Shown here one piece after another: positions 7,161 to 15,941 of a stretch of DNA of 64,000 nucleotides. The DNA comes from Cyclobacteriaceae bacterium. GTDB lineage: Bacteria > Bacteroidota > Bacteroidia > Cytophagales > Cyclobacteriaceae. The notes beneath the pieces were generated by a model, which worked only from the letters and a program-made list of their open reading frames with translations, ran no database searches and was not told the DNA's origin. Every line of letters starts with the position of its first letter. Position 1 is the first letter of the stretch. Location: positions 1 to 64,000 of the forward strand of contig JAGQYM010000007.1 in assembly GCA_020436085.1 (NCBI GenBank), in the 5' to 3' direction. The position numbers and the translations under genes were made by a program.

Positions 7161-9764
7161 CTATTTTTTTTTTAGGGCAGCAAGCACTTCGTTTAGTTTT
7201 AAAAGTGCCTCGACAGGGCTGATTGTGTTGATGTCTATTTTACTCAACATCTCCTCCATTTGCTTCAATTTAGGATCAACTTCAAACAATCCCATTTGTG
7301 TGGTGGGCTTGGGCAGGGCCTCCATCTTCTTTCGGGGTTCGTTCTTGTGCTTGTCTTTTTCCAGAAACTGAAGAATCTCGTTTGCGCGTATCACAATTCG
7401 ATTGGGCATACCGGCTAGCTGAGCAACATGAATTCCAAAACTGTGCTCGCTCCCGCCCTCCTTCAACTTGCGCATAAATATGATCTTGTCCCCCGTTTCT
7501 TTCACCGACACGTTAAAATTCTTCACACGCACTAAATCCTCCGCCAGCTGATTCAGTTCATGGTAGTGTGTAGCAAACAATGTCTTCGGCTTAAATTCTT
7601 TGTGATTGTGAAGGAACTCAACAATCGCCCAGGCTATTGACACACCATCGTAGGTGCTCGTACCCCTTCCAATTTCATCCATCAGAATCAGGCTTCGGTC
7701 ACTTAGGTTATTGAGAATGCTCGCTGTCTCGGTCATCTCAACCATAAAAGTGGATTCTCCTCGTGACAAATTATCTGAGGCCCCAACTCTTGTAAACACT
7801 TTATCAACGATACCGATCTGCGCGGACTCAGCTGGCACAAAACTTCCAATCTGTGTCATCAATACAATCAAAGCGGTTTGGCGAAGAAGAGCCGACTTAC
7901 CTGCCATGTTTGGTCCTGTTATCACCAGAATTTGCTGAGACTCGTTGTCGAGGTAGATATCATTCGGAATGTAGCTTTCTCCAATTTGAAGTTGTTTTTC
8001 GATCACCGGATGTCGGCCGTTTTTTATATCGACAGTTGTCGACTCATTGATCTCAGGTTTGACATACCGATTCGCTTTCGCGACAATAGCAAATGACAAT
8101 AGACAATCCAGTGTGGCTATGACTCTGGCATTTTGCTGAATTTGTGAAACATAATCTGCCGCGTTGAGCACCAGCACTTGAAATATCTTTTGCTCAATTA
8201 CTGTTAGTTTCTCTTCCGCGTGCAGAATTTTTTCTTCATATGTTTTTAGTTCCTCGGTGATGTAACGTTCTGCATTTACGAGTGTCTGCTTCCTTATCCA
8301 TTCAGCGGGCACTTTGTCCTTATGCGCATTGCTTACCTCCAGGTAATAGCCAAATACTTTATTGTAGGAAATTTTCAGTGACGATATCCCTGTCTTCTCA
8401 ACCTCTCTCTTTTGAATTTGGAGTAGAAAATCTTTTCCAGAATAAGCGATACTTCGGAGTTCGTCCAGTTCGGCATTGATTCCCTCTTTGATAATCCCAC
8501 CCTGATGAACGAGCATAGGCGCATCTTCTTTTAGCTCCTTTTCGATCTTGTCGAGTAAAAACTCGCAGCGCTCAAGTTGGTCTCCCAATTTTTTAAGCGG
8601 GGCCGAGGACTGCTGCGCAAGCATATCTTTTATTGGCACAACTGCCTGAAGCGACCGTTTCAATTGCAACATCTCGCGCGGATTAATTCTCCCCACAGCA
8701 ACTTTAGAAATTAATCTTTCCAGATCTGCGATTTGGTGAAGGTGCGTGCCAATGCTTTCGGATAAGTCTTCCTGTTCACGCAGAGTAGATACAACATTCA
8801 ATCGCTCAGCAATCGCGGACATCTCCTTGAGTGGAAAAATCATCCACTTGCGAAGCTGGCGCGACCCCATCGCGGTCACAGTTTTGTCGAGTATTTGAAT
8901 CAACGGAACTCCGCCTTCTTGCTGGGCATTTACAATCTCAAGGTTGCGTATGGTGAATTTATCAAGCCATACATATTTGTCTTCGTCAATCCTTGAAATC
9001 GATCCAATGTGATGCGTGTCCTTATGCTCCGTCACTTCCAGGTAGTGTAAAATAGCGCCCGCTGCCACAATCGACTCGGGCATACTATCAATACCAAAAC
9101 CTTTTAGGTTCGCTGTTTTAAATTGGTTGATGAGCTTATCATGCGCATAGTCAAAGGCATAAACCCACTCATCCAGGGCAAACGTGGCGTACTCTTCGCT
9201 AAATTGACTTTCCAGTTTTTCGCGATTGGCCTTACTAAAAATGATTTCAGCTGGCGAAAAACTTTGAATGAGTTTGTAGATGTAAGCTTCACTGCCCTCA
9301 GCCGCATAAAACTCTCCGGTACTAATGTCAAGGAATGAAACGCCAAAAATATTTCTAGCCACGTGGATTGAAGCCAGAAAATTATTTTGCTTTCGTTCCA
9401 GTACATTATCATTGAAAGACACGCCTGGTGTGACTAGTTCCGTCACGCCTCTCTTCACAATTCCTTTTACAAAACGTGGGTCTTCGAGCTGATCACAAAT
9501 CGCCACACGGTTACCGGCTCTTACTAGTTTTGGCAGGTAGGAATCGAGTGCGTGATGGGGAAAACCGGCAAGTTCTATTTCGGATGCTGAACCATTTCCT
9601 CTCTTGGTAAGCACAATGTCCAGCACCTTGCTGGCCTTCACTGCATCCTCACCAAATGTTTCATAAAAATCCCCTACGCGGAACAATAGCAATGCACCAG
9701 GGTATTTCACCTTGATTGCATTGTACTGTTTCATTAAGGGAGTTTCTGTATTGCCGGAAGCCAT
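7161..9764 (-). CDS. mutS: DNA mismatch repair protein MutS
   Basis: An 867-residue mismatch-recognition ATPase that starts methyl-independent mismatch repair with MutL. Domain I carries the mismatch-wedging GDFYETFGEDA. The ATPase has Walker A GPNMAGKS (about residue 617), Walker B DEIGRGTSTYDG (about 696) and the ATHYHEL segment. The tail has QMGLF, a likely beta-clamp binding motif, before a C-terminal helical region (ISPVEALLKLNEV). The ATG at 9764 is preferred over an in-frame TTG at 9773 because that TTG overlaps a TATCTTTG promoter box. The gene is complete and of normal length for MutS1. Confidence 0.97.
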   Translation of the reverse strand: MASGNTETPLMKQYNAIKVKYPGALLLFRVGDFYETFGEDAVKASKVLDIVLTKRGNGSASEIELAGFPHHALDSYLPKLVRAGNRVAICDQLEDPRFVKGIVKRGVTELVTPGVSFNDNVLERKQNNFLASIHVARNIFGVSFLDISTGEFYAAEGSEAYIYKLIQSFSPAEIIFSKANREKLESQFSEEYATFALDEWVYAFDYAHDKLINQFKTANLKGFGIDSMPESIVAAGAILHYLEVTEHKDTHHIGSISRIDEDKYVWLDKFTIRNLEIVNAQQEGGVPLIQILDKTVTAMGSRQLRKWMIFPLKEMSAIAERLNVVSTLREQEDLSESIGTHLHQIADLERLISKVAVGRINPREMLQLKRSLQAVVPIKDMLAQQSSAPLKKLGDQLERCEFLLDKIEKELKEDAPMLVHQGGIIKEGINAELDELRSIAYSGKDFLLQIQKREVEKTGISSLKISYNKVFGYYLEVSNAHKDKVPAEWIRKQTLVNAERYITEELKTYEEKILHAEEKLTVIEQKIFQVLVLNAADYVSQIQQNARVIATLDCLLSFAIVAKANRYVKPEINESTTVDIKNGRHPVIEKQLQIGESYIPNDIYLDNESQQILVITGPNMAGKSALLRQTALIVLMTQIGSFVPAESAQIGIVDKVFTRVGASDNLSRGESTFMVEMTETASILNNLSDRSLILMDEIGRGTSTYDGVSIAWAIVEFLHNHKEFKPKTLFATHYHELNQLAEDLVRVKNFNVSVKETGDKIIFMRKLKEGGSEHSFGIHVAQLAGMPNRIVIRANEILQFLEKDKHKNEPRKKMEALPKPTTQMGLFEVDPKLKQMEEMLSKIDINTISPVEALLKLNEVLAALKKK

Positions 9765-9770
9765 GACTGG

Positions 9771-9800
9771 CAAAGATAAAATCCGGCTGCAACAACCAAG
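9771..9800 (-). promoter_or_regulatory. Probable mutS promoter
   Basis: On the minus strand CTTG (9800-9797), an 18-bp spacer and TATCTTTG (9778-9771) fit the Bacteroidota promoter form with one -33 mismatch. The -7 box ends 6 bp before the ATG, implying a very short or absent leader. Confidence 0.45.
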
Positions 9801-9819
9801 GGTGAATATCCAATATTCT

Positions 9820-10479
9820 TTACTTCACTCTTCTGGCGACTACCAGCCACATGTTGTCTCCTTTTATCTTTTCACGATTGATAAAAGGATCTTGCTGAAA
9901 CGTGACTCGAAAACCTGCTCTCTCCAGGTCTTCTAAAGCAAATTTCATATCCAACTCATGTTTTCTCTCCTGATCGCTTCTGGCAAGATTTCGTCTCTCA
10001 TCTGCAATTGGTTCGCAGATAATCAGGATTCCACCGATGCGAAGCGAGCTTTTGATCTGCTGAAGCATCGCATCATGTTCGTCCATTTCGTGATAGGTGT
10101 CGATGATCAAAGCTCCATCCAGTGTATTGGCTGGAAGATGTGGATTGTCGTAGTCCCCTTTTGTAGTAATCACGTTCTGAATACCCCGATCCTGAAGATG
10201 TTCTTTCAATTTGTCAAGACGGTTCTGTTCTACGTCAACGGCATAAACTTTCCCCAGATCACCAACTTCCCTCGAGAGCTTCATTGTCATGTAGCCTTCG
10301 TGACATCCGATATCAGCGACTTTACTTCCAAACCTAAGATCGAGGTACTTCATGATAGCATCAGCCTTTTGCCATGCATCCCGCTCCTTCCAGGCCGACT
10401 CTGTATAAATGTTTTTCCATGCATCCTGCGCCTGACTTGTAAAAATGATGAGTGATAGGGGGAATAGAAGAAGTTTCAT
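9820..10479 (-). CDS. Class I SAM-dependent methyltransferase with N-terminal signal peptide
   Basis: A 219-residue Rossmann-fold methyltransferase. SAM-binding motif I is VADIGCHEGYMT (about 53-64), the acidic end of strand 2 is VYAVDVEQNRL, and a later motif reads LDGALIIDTYHEMDEHD. Residues 1-18 (MKLLLFPLSLIIFTSQAQ) form a textbook signal peptide, so the mature enzyme would be outside the cytoplasm, where SAM is not normally available. Similar exported methyltransferases are annotated in Bacteroidota without a known role. The substrate is unknown. It lies 46 bp upstream of mutS, reading towards it on the same strand. Confidence 0.8.
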   Translation of the reverse strand: MKLLLFPLSLIIFTSQAQDAWKNIYTESAWKERDAWQKADAIMKYLDLRFGSKVADIGCHEGYMTMKLSREVGDLGKVYAVDVEQNRLDKLKEHLQDRGIQNVITTKGDYDNPHLPANTLDGALIIDTYHEMDEHDAMLQQIKSSLRIGGILIICEPIADERRNLARSDQERKHELDMKFALEDLERAGFRVTFQQDPFINREKIKGDNMWLVVARRVK

Positions 10480-10556
10480 CTTTGATAAAACGGGATTGTG
10501 AGTTGTCTGTTACAAATGATTCTATCCATTATCGATAATCGTTCTAATTTTGCCAT

Positions 10557-11087
10557 GTGAAGAAGCTAAAACTCGAAGAACTTGGAAGGATAACACAGGC
10601 GGAGTTTAAAAAAGCAAAAAAGCTCCCGATAGTTATTCTGCTCGACAATGTAAGAAGCCTGCATAATGTTGGTTCTGCATTTAGAACTGCGGATGCTTTT
10701 CGAGTTCAGAAAATTTATCTCACTGGAATTACCGGTACTCCGCCACATCGTGAAATACAAAAGACGGCATTAGGCGCGACCGAATCTGTCGAATGGGAGT
10801 ATCAAGAAAGTGCGGAAGCTGTGACGATGCAACTAAAAAAAGATGGCTACAAAATTATTGTAGTGGAGCAGACAACCGAAAGTACATCGCTCAATGATTT
10901 CGATCCTACTGATGGAAACAAATACTGCCTGGTATTTGGCAACGAAGTAGACGGTGTTTCCGAAGGTGTAATTGCTTTGGCAGACAAGGCAATTGAAATA
11001 CCTCAGTCAGGCACCAAGCATTCGATCAATGTTTCAGTGTGTGTGGGAATTGTTGTGTGGGAATTGTTTCGGAAAATGAATTTCTAA
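10557..11087 (+). CDS. SpoU/TrmH-family RNA 2'-O-methyltransferase
   Basis: A 176-residue SPOUT-class methyltransferase that would methylate a ribose 2'-OH in tRNA or rRNA. All three SpoU motifs are present: LDNVRSLHNVGSAFRTADAF (motif 1, near 30-49), LVFGNEVDGVSEGVI (motif 2) and IPQSGTKHSINVSVCVGIVVWEL (motif 3, trefoil-knot SAM site). It is a minimal catalytic domain without an N-terminal RNA-binding extension. The start is GTG (10557); the ATG two bases earlier meets an immediate stop. A TAATTTTG promoter-like box (10545-10552) lies directly upstream, suggesting a leaderless or very short-leader mRNA. The stop overlaps the convergent caspase gene by 4 bp. Confidence 0.88.
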   Translation: MKKLKLEELGRITQAEFKKAKKLPIVILLDNVRSLHNVGSAFRTADAFRVQKIYLTGITGTPPHREIQKTALGATESVEWEYQESAEAVTMQLKKDGYKIIVVEQTTESTSLNDFDPTDGNKYCLVFGNEVDGVSEGVIALADKAIEIPQSGTKHSINVSVCVGIVVWELFRKMNF

Positions 11088-13057
11088 GGTCTCTTATAGA
11101 AAACGAATTCTCCTCCTTCATCACCTACACTTTTCAGTGGGTTTCCAATCGGTGTCTGATCAGAAATCTCAGCCACGGACATTTTTACATGTTGCACCAG
11201 TTGGCTAACAGAAATTTTATCGTCTTTGTTAGTCTTCAAAAAGTCTATGAATTTTTTAGCAAATGGGCTATTCTTTCCCTCTTGCCCATCTGACACCACT
11301 TCCAATCTTCCGGATGCTAATCCCCATCGGGATTTAAAGCGCTCTACGTTCTCAATATATCCTCGTTTGGTATCACTGAAAAGTGAACCTGAAAAACAGG
11401 CATCAGCAACGAGGAAGGTGTGTTGAGAGTTGATATTGCCGATCACTTTTAAAATATCGGAGTTAGAAAGGTAATCACCTGTGCTGTTAACCTTTGCGTC
11501 AACAGGAACCCAATAACCTTCGTTGAGCAATTCATCAAAATATCCGTGGCCTGAGAAATAGATCATGAAGTTATCCTGAGGCGTCACTTTCGTTACAAAG
11601 TCTCGCAACGCTTTGTAAATATTATTTCGTGTCGCAGACTCATTGGTTAGCAACGTGACGTCATCAAAGTCAAATTTATAAACTGAACGAAGTGTTTGCG
11701 CCACATCATTTGCATCTTTCACCGCATTGTTCAGCTTCGGCCAATATTGATACGAGTTAATACCAACCACCATCAGGTAGTTTCTGGCTTTTGCCGCATC
11801 ATAGGGCTCCCCATCTACATTTCGCCTTGAAACAATAAACTTTTTGAGCGATGTATTCCCATTAATGTCGGTAGCTTCTATGTTAATCAGGTTCTCACCT
11901 ACCACCAGCGGCTGCATTATGGTGAAGTTCCCATTGTTTCGCATAGGAGTCTCTAGCCCGTTAATTTTCAACTGCGAAACTCCAGCATCATCTATTACCG
12001 TTCCTTTTACTGCCAAAAGATCTGTGTACACAATTACAAATCCTTCTGAGGTATTTGCAGGCGAGGAGACATAAAGCTGCGGAGGAGTTTTGTCGCTCGC
12101 ATCCTTCAAGATGGTGTATTGCGAAATGCCCAAAGAAGAAATATCCCATACCTCTGCGCGAGGCACCAAATCCTGCATGATCACCATCATTCTACCATCA
12201 GGACTAAATGCAGAATTTATTGGGATACTGCTTAGCTTATTAATGATAGAAACCTGAGAAAGTGAAGTGGTGTTAAATATCAGGCAACCGTTGCCCCCAC
12301 ACGCTGATACATGCGAATCGTCACTGCACGCTGACAGGTGATTCATTTTGCCTTTGCCATAACTTGCTTCACCTAGCAGGCTCCAATCGGTAACATTCCA
12401 TTTTTTCAGCATCCCGTCATCAGCCACCGAGATCAACCAGTTGTTATTGTTTGCAAATACAAGACTGCTTATTTTATCAGTATGCCCGTTCCAGGTTTTC
12501 AGCACCTCGGCAGTGACAGCATTCTTTATTGTGATAACACCTTTAGATGTTGCTATCGCAACTAGATTTCCATTATTGTTCACTGCAATAGTGCTAACAC
12601 TTTTGTCTTCAGCTTGAATCACGGATGACTTCGCAGACTCAATTGACCAAGACGTCACCCGCCCGGACTGATCAAGCACTACGCATTTATCGCTAGTGTC
12701 CGCAAAAAAAACTTCTGAAACTTTCTCGCCAATTGTCAGAACCTTCGTCTCATTGGTCTGCAAGTCCCACCGCCTGACTGTCTTGTCATCACTTCCTGTA
12801 AGCATGAACTTACCGTCCTTCGATGTTGAAATTGACGTCACAGTTCCTCCATGGCCTGCATACTCCCTATTTGATAGTCCGGATGCTGCGTTACCTTTTA
12901 TGACGACTTTGTTGGATGCGACCAAAACCTCTTCGCTATTGTTAAGAAAAACAGCTGAAAGCCCTGGCTTTGATTTTATGTTTGAGAGAACCTTAACCTG
13001 CGCAGTGCAGATCAACGGAGCAAGTAGCGCAGTTAGTACAATTAATTTTTTCATCAT
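11084..13057 (-). CDS. Exported WD40-repeat protein with C-terminal caspase (C14) domain
   Basis: A 657-residue protein. Residues 1-20 are a signal peptide. Residues about 25-310 form WD40-type propeller repeats (for example VRRWDLQTNETKVLTIG, LKTWNGHTDKISSLVFAN, LKKWNVTDWSLLG). Residues 325-410 look like an Ig-like all-beta insert. Residues 425-657 are a caspase-like peptidase: NYLMVVGINSYQYWPKLNNA, YFSGHGYFDE with the catalytic His near 504, and VADACFSGSLF with the catalytic Cys near 554. Both catalytic residues are intact, so it should be an active Arg/Lys-type orthocaspase, but located outside the cytoplasm. It overlaps the stop of the preceding beta-barrel gene by 4 bp, indicating a coupled pair. 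The substrate and trigger are unknown. Confidence 0.88.
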   Translation of the reverse strand: MMKKLIVLTALLAPLICTAQVKVLSNIKSKPGLSAVFLNNSEEVLVASNKVVIKGNAASGLSNREYAGHGGTVTSISTSKDGKFMLTGSDDKTVRRWDLQTNETKVLTIGEKVSEVFFADTSDKCVVLDQSGRVTSWSIESAKSSVIQAEDKSVSTIAVNNNGNLVAIATSKGVITIKNAVTAEVLKTWNGHTDKISSLVFANNNNWLISVADDGMLKKWNVTDWSLLGEASYGKGKMNHLSACSDDSHVSACGGNGCLIFNTTSLSQVSIINKLSSIPINSAFSPDGRMMVIMQDLVPRAEVWDISSLGISQYTILKDASDKTPPQLYVSSPANTSEGFVIVYTDLLAVKGTVIDDAGVSQLKINGLETPMRNNGNFTIMQPLVVGENLINIEATDINGNTSLKKFIVSRRNVDGEPYDAAKARNYLMVVGINSYQYWPKLNNAVKDANDVAQTLRSVYKFDFDDVTLLTNESATRNNIYKALRDFVTKVTPQDNFMIYFSGHGYFDELLNEGYWVPVDAKVNSTGDYLSNSDILKVIGNINSQHTFLVADACFSGSLFSDTKRGYIENVERFKSRWGLASGRLEVVSDGQEGKNSPFAKKFIDFLKTNKDDKISVSQLVQHVKMSVAEISDQTPIGNPLKSVGDEGGEFVFYKRP

Positions 13058-13626
13058 TTCAAGCTGAATGTGTAGGCAGCTCCGAATTGATAGAATCGAT
13101 AAATAGATTGATCAATAGAAAGGTAATCTCGCTTTAAAAAGCGGAGCTTGAAATCAAACAGATTCAGAGCGAATCGACTGCCGAGGTTCATCATTACACC
13201 CGCACCGCCCCCAAATCCAAACATCGACTCTTCCATATCCGAAAACTGCGAAAACTGCGAATTAACAAATTGCCCGGTGCTCGCCTTAATTGTGAATGCA
13301 TTCACATTTCCATATGCCCTAAATCGACCCAGGCGTGCAAAAGTTAAATTAGAGTTGACACCAATAATATTAACCTTGGCGTCAGCGGCATTGGTCTTAT
13401 CAAACACATAATAGTTGGTGCCAAAGGACGTAGTATAAAATGGCCCGATAGCAACGACTGAATTGATGTTGTAATTGGCTTCGAGAGTAAGTGTGTTGCT
13501 ATTGATCCAATAATCATATCCGATGCCTCCAATTCCGTAGAGGGCTTTCACCTCAAGTCCTCTCTGTGCAAAAGCTGAGATTGAGAGCAGAAAAAAAATG
13601 GGACTTAAAAAAAATTGCTTCATCAC
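13054..13626 (-). CDS. Small outer-membrane beta-barrel protein
   Basis: A 190-residue exported protein with a signal peptide (about 1-20, ending SAFAQ) and an eight-strand-like pattern of alternating hydrophobic and aromatic residues (GIGGIGYDYWI, LTLEANYNIN, FGFGGGAGVMMNLG), ending in a strand with the C-terminal sequence FGAAYTFSLK. This fits the OmpW/OmpX-like or porin-family barrels of Bacteroidota. It is the first gene of a two-gene unit: its stop codon overlaps the ATG of the WD40-caspase gene, so the two products may work together at the outer membrane. Confidence 0.72.
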   Translation of the reverse strand: MMKQFFLSPIFFLLSISAFAQRGLEVKALYGIGGIGYDYWINSNTLTLEANYNINSVVAIGPFYTTSFGTNYYVFDKTNAADAKVNIIGVNSNLTFARLGRFRAYGNVNAFTIKASTGQFVNSQFSQFSDMEESMFGFGGGAGVMMNLGSRFALNLFDFKLRFLKRDYLSIDQSIYRFYQFGAAYTFSLK

Positions 13627-13664
13627 GTCTTATAGTAGTGTATCGATCGTAGGGGTAAAATACA

Positions 13665-13672
13665 TAACTTTG
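13665..13672 (+). promoter_or_regulatory. Possible -7 box for purM
   Basis: TAACTTTG matches TANNTTTG 29 bp before the ATG at 13702. No clear -33 TTTG is found at the expected spacing, so this is a half-supported promoter. Confidence 0.35.
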
Positions 13673-13701
13673 ACTTTTATATAAAAGCTAAAAAGGCACT
13701 A

Positions 13702-14868
13702 ATGTCGGATCGTTATGATAAGCGTGGGGTTTCGGCCTCGAAGGAAGATGTCCATCAGGCGATTCGAAAGTTGGACAAAGGGCTCTTCCCGAAAGCATTT
13801 TGCAAAATTGTAGAAGATACACTCACTGGAGATCCTGACTATTGTGTAGTGATGCATGCAGACGGGGCTGGTACCAAGTCTTCACTCGCATACGTTTACT
13901 GGAAAGAAACAGGCGATATCTCTGTTTGGAAGGGTATCGCGCAGGATGCCATCATCATGAATGTGGATGATCTTCTCTGTGTTGGTGCTACCAGCAATAT
14001 TCTTCTCTCCTCGACCATTGGGCGCAATAAAAACCTCGTGCCTGGCGAAGTAATCTCAACTATCATCAACGGAACTGAGGAGGTACTTGACATGCTGCGC
14101 TCGCATGGAATGGACATTCGAAGCACAGGGGGAGAAACAGCAGATGTTGGAGATCTCGTGCGAACAATCATTGTCGACAGCACCGTGACTGCCAGGATGA
14201 AGCGCAGTGACGTAATTTCAAACGATAACATTCAACCCGGTGATGTAGTGGTTGGTCTTGCGTCATTCGGCCAGGCCAAGTACGAAGATGAGTACAATGG
14301 AGGGATGGGTAGCAATGGTCTTACTTCTGCTCGTCACGATGTGTTCACGAAAGAGTATGCGTCCAAATATCCTGAGTCGTTCGATTCAGTCGTTCCAAAG
14401 GAGTTGGTATACAGTGGTAAGTATAAATTAACAGATACAATTCCGAACGCCCCGATTAATGTGGGTAAACTGGTGCTCTCTCCAACACGAACATACGCAC
14501 CAGTAATAATTGAAATCTTAAAGTCTTACCGAAAGGACATTCATGGATTGGTTCACTGCAGTGGTGGAGCTCAAACTAAAGTGCTTCATTTCATTGAAAA
14601 TCTTCACGTGATCAAGGACAATCTGTTTCCGATTCCACCTTTATTCAAAATGATTCAGGATTGCTCTTCCACAGACTGGAAGGAAATGTATAAGGTGTTT
14701 AACATGGGGCATCGGATGGAAATCTATCTGCCCGAAAATATTGCAAGTGACATTGTCTCAATCGCTTCGTCATTCGGAGTTGATGCGAAAATCATTGGCA
14801 GAGTTGAAACTGCCGCAAAAAAACAAGTTACCGTAAAAAGTGAATTTGGAGAGTTCGTTTACAACTAG
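13702..14868 (+). CDS. purM: Phosphoribosylformylglycinamidine cyclo-ligase (AIR synthase)
   Basis: A 388-residue AIR synthase family enzyme that closes FGAM to AIR in purine synthesis using ATP. The N-terminal half has YDKRGVSASKEDVHQAI, the ATP/phosphate region HADGAGTKSSLAYVYW and QDAIIMNVDDLLCVGA. GGETADVGDLVRT gives the conserved Gly-rich dimer and active-site segment. The second half holds VVGLASFGQAKYE and NGGMGSNGLTSARHDVF. It is longer than E. coli PurM (345 aa), as is usual for the Bacteroidota version. It is a single gene, convergent with the Calx-beta lipoprotein, whose stop directly follows. Confidence 0.88.
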   Translation: MSDRYDKRGVSASKEDVHQAIRKLDKGLFPKAFCKIVEDTLTGDPDYCVVMHADGAGTKSSLAYVYWKETGDISVWKGIAQDAIIMNVDDLLCVGATSNILLSSTIGRNKNLVPGEVISTIINGTEEVLDMLRSHGMDIRSTGGETADVGDLVRTIIVDSTVTARMKRSDVISNDNIQPGDVVVGLASFGQAKYEDEYNGGMGSNGLTSARHDVFTKEYASKYPESFDSVVPKELVYSGKYKLTDTIPNAPINVGKLVLSPTRTYAPVIIEILKSYRKDIHGLVHCSGGAQTKVLHFIENLHVIKDNLFPIPPLFKMIQDCSSTDWKEMYKVFNMGHRMEIYLPENIASDIVSIASSFGVDAKIIGRVETAAKKQVTVKSEFGEFVYN

Positions 14869-15804
14869 CTAGTTGACGACATTGCCAATGCGATTCATTT
14901 TATCCGCCTGACCCGTTCGGCTACTCATTCTACTGCCAGATTCAGGGATATTGATCTCGCTGAAATTAAAATAGTCAGATCCTGCTTTACGAAACGTCTG
15001 AACGATTTGGACTGTTGCTCCCGAGGTAATATCTCCATTGATGTTGGCTTGCGTGTAAACTCCGTCATACTCTATTGTCTCTGCATTTCCGGGGAGTGAT
15101 CCCAGCTTGGCTGTAAACTTTGCCTTGAACTTTAGGGGATCAGAAGAACCTTCAAAATAGCGATATGCCAAACCGTATTCCGCGTCTGGAGCTGGTGTTC
15201 CAACTACGATACCCTCAAAATCCGTCCCGATCTGTTGCGACTCGCCAACCAATACCGCCCCCTCTTGTGGATCCAAAATAAAAAGTAACAGGTCCATGTC
15301 CACGTCTCCCGCTGTACCGTCACCTGAGTCCCACGAAAGCTCGATCAGCATTGAATGTGCGATTGGCTCGTTATCCGCGATGAGCAAAGTGTGCGTTAAG
15401 AGGCTTTCGTCACTCGCCAAAACACCATTCCCCGACACACCAGTTAATATAATATTTACAGTTTCACCAAAATATTGCATCTCGTTAGGATCAAACTCAA
15501 ATACATTGTCGTCAATAATGGAGATGATGATGTAGCCTTGGAGGCTATCTTTTTCGATTACAAAACTACCTGGCGTAGTGAAGTCCTCGTCTACGGTTGC
15601 ACTTCCGGAGATTGTATAGTTTACTTCTATGTCTTGCGGAGCAGGTCTATCCAGGGAAACTGCGATTGCATAATCACCAATGGTTTCTGCTGTTAAGGAT
15701 GAGTGTTCCTGAAAAAAAATGGTTACCGGTGGAATACCGTCTTCACGGCAAGATGAAAAGATTCCGACAATACTCAGAAAAACCAAAACCCAAATTTGTC
15801 TCAT
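14869..15804 (-). CDS. Calx-beta-like surface lipoprotein
   Basis: A 311-residue lipoprotein: MRQIWVLVFLSIVGIFSSC ends in a lipobox Cys at residue 19. Residues about 28-150 resemble a Calx-beta domain (DYAIAVSLDRPAPQDIEVNYTISGSATVDEDF, then DSLQGYIIISIIDDNVFE and a LTGVSGNGVLAS strand), a fold that often binds Ca2+ in adhesins. The rest contains SWDSGDGTAGDVDMDLLLFILD, an acidic D/G-rich segment that may also bind calcium. It is probably a surface-exposed adhesion or matrix protein. No partner gene is evident; it is convergent with purM and 137 bp downstream of the PorE-like gene. Confidence 0.7.
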   Translation of the reverse strand: MRQIWVLVFLSIVGIFSSCREDGIPPVTIFFQEHSSLTAETIGDYAIAVSLDRPAPQDIEVNYTISGSATVDEDFTTPGSFVIEKDSLQGYIIISIIDDNVFEFDPNEMQYFGETVNIILTGVSGNGVLASDESLLTHTLLIADNEPIAHSMLIELSWDSGDGTAGDVDMDLLLFILDPQEGAVLVGESQQIGTDFEGIVVGTPAPDAEYGLAYRYFEGSSDPLKFKAKFTAKLGSLPGNAETIEYDGVYTQANINGDITSGATVQIVQTFRKAGSDYFNFSEINIPESGSRMSSRTGQADKMNRIGNVVN

Positions 15805-15821
15805 CGATGGCCGCGTTTTGT

Positions 15822-15840
15822 CGCAGCATGCTCTGCTGCG
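15822..15840 (-). promoter_or_regulatory. Leader hairpin before the Calx-beta lipoprotein
   Basis: Arms CGCAGCA (15822-15828) and TGCTGCG (15834-15840) with a 5-nt loop lie 18 bp upstream of the start codon at 15804. There is no U-tract on the minus strand, so it is not a typical terminator. It may affect translation or mRNA stability; function unproven. Confidence 0.3.
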
Positions 15841-15941
15841 GAGTCAGTGACATGAATCACTACCAATAAAACTACAACAACGACTTGTGTATTAAACTCC
15901 CGCTTCTGGGGTTATTCTGAAATAGAATGAAGACAGCAGAG

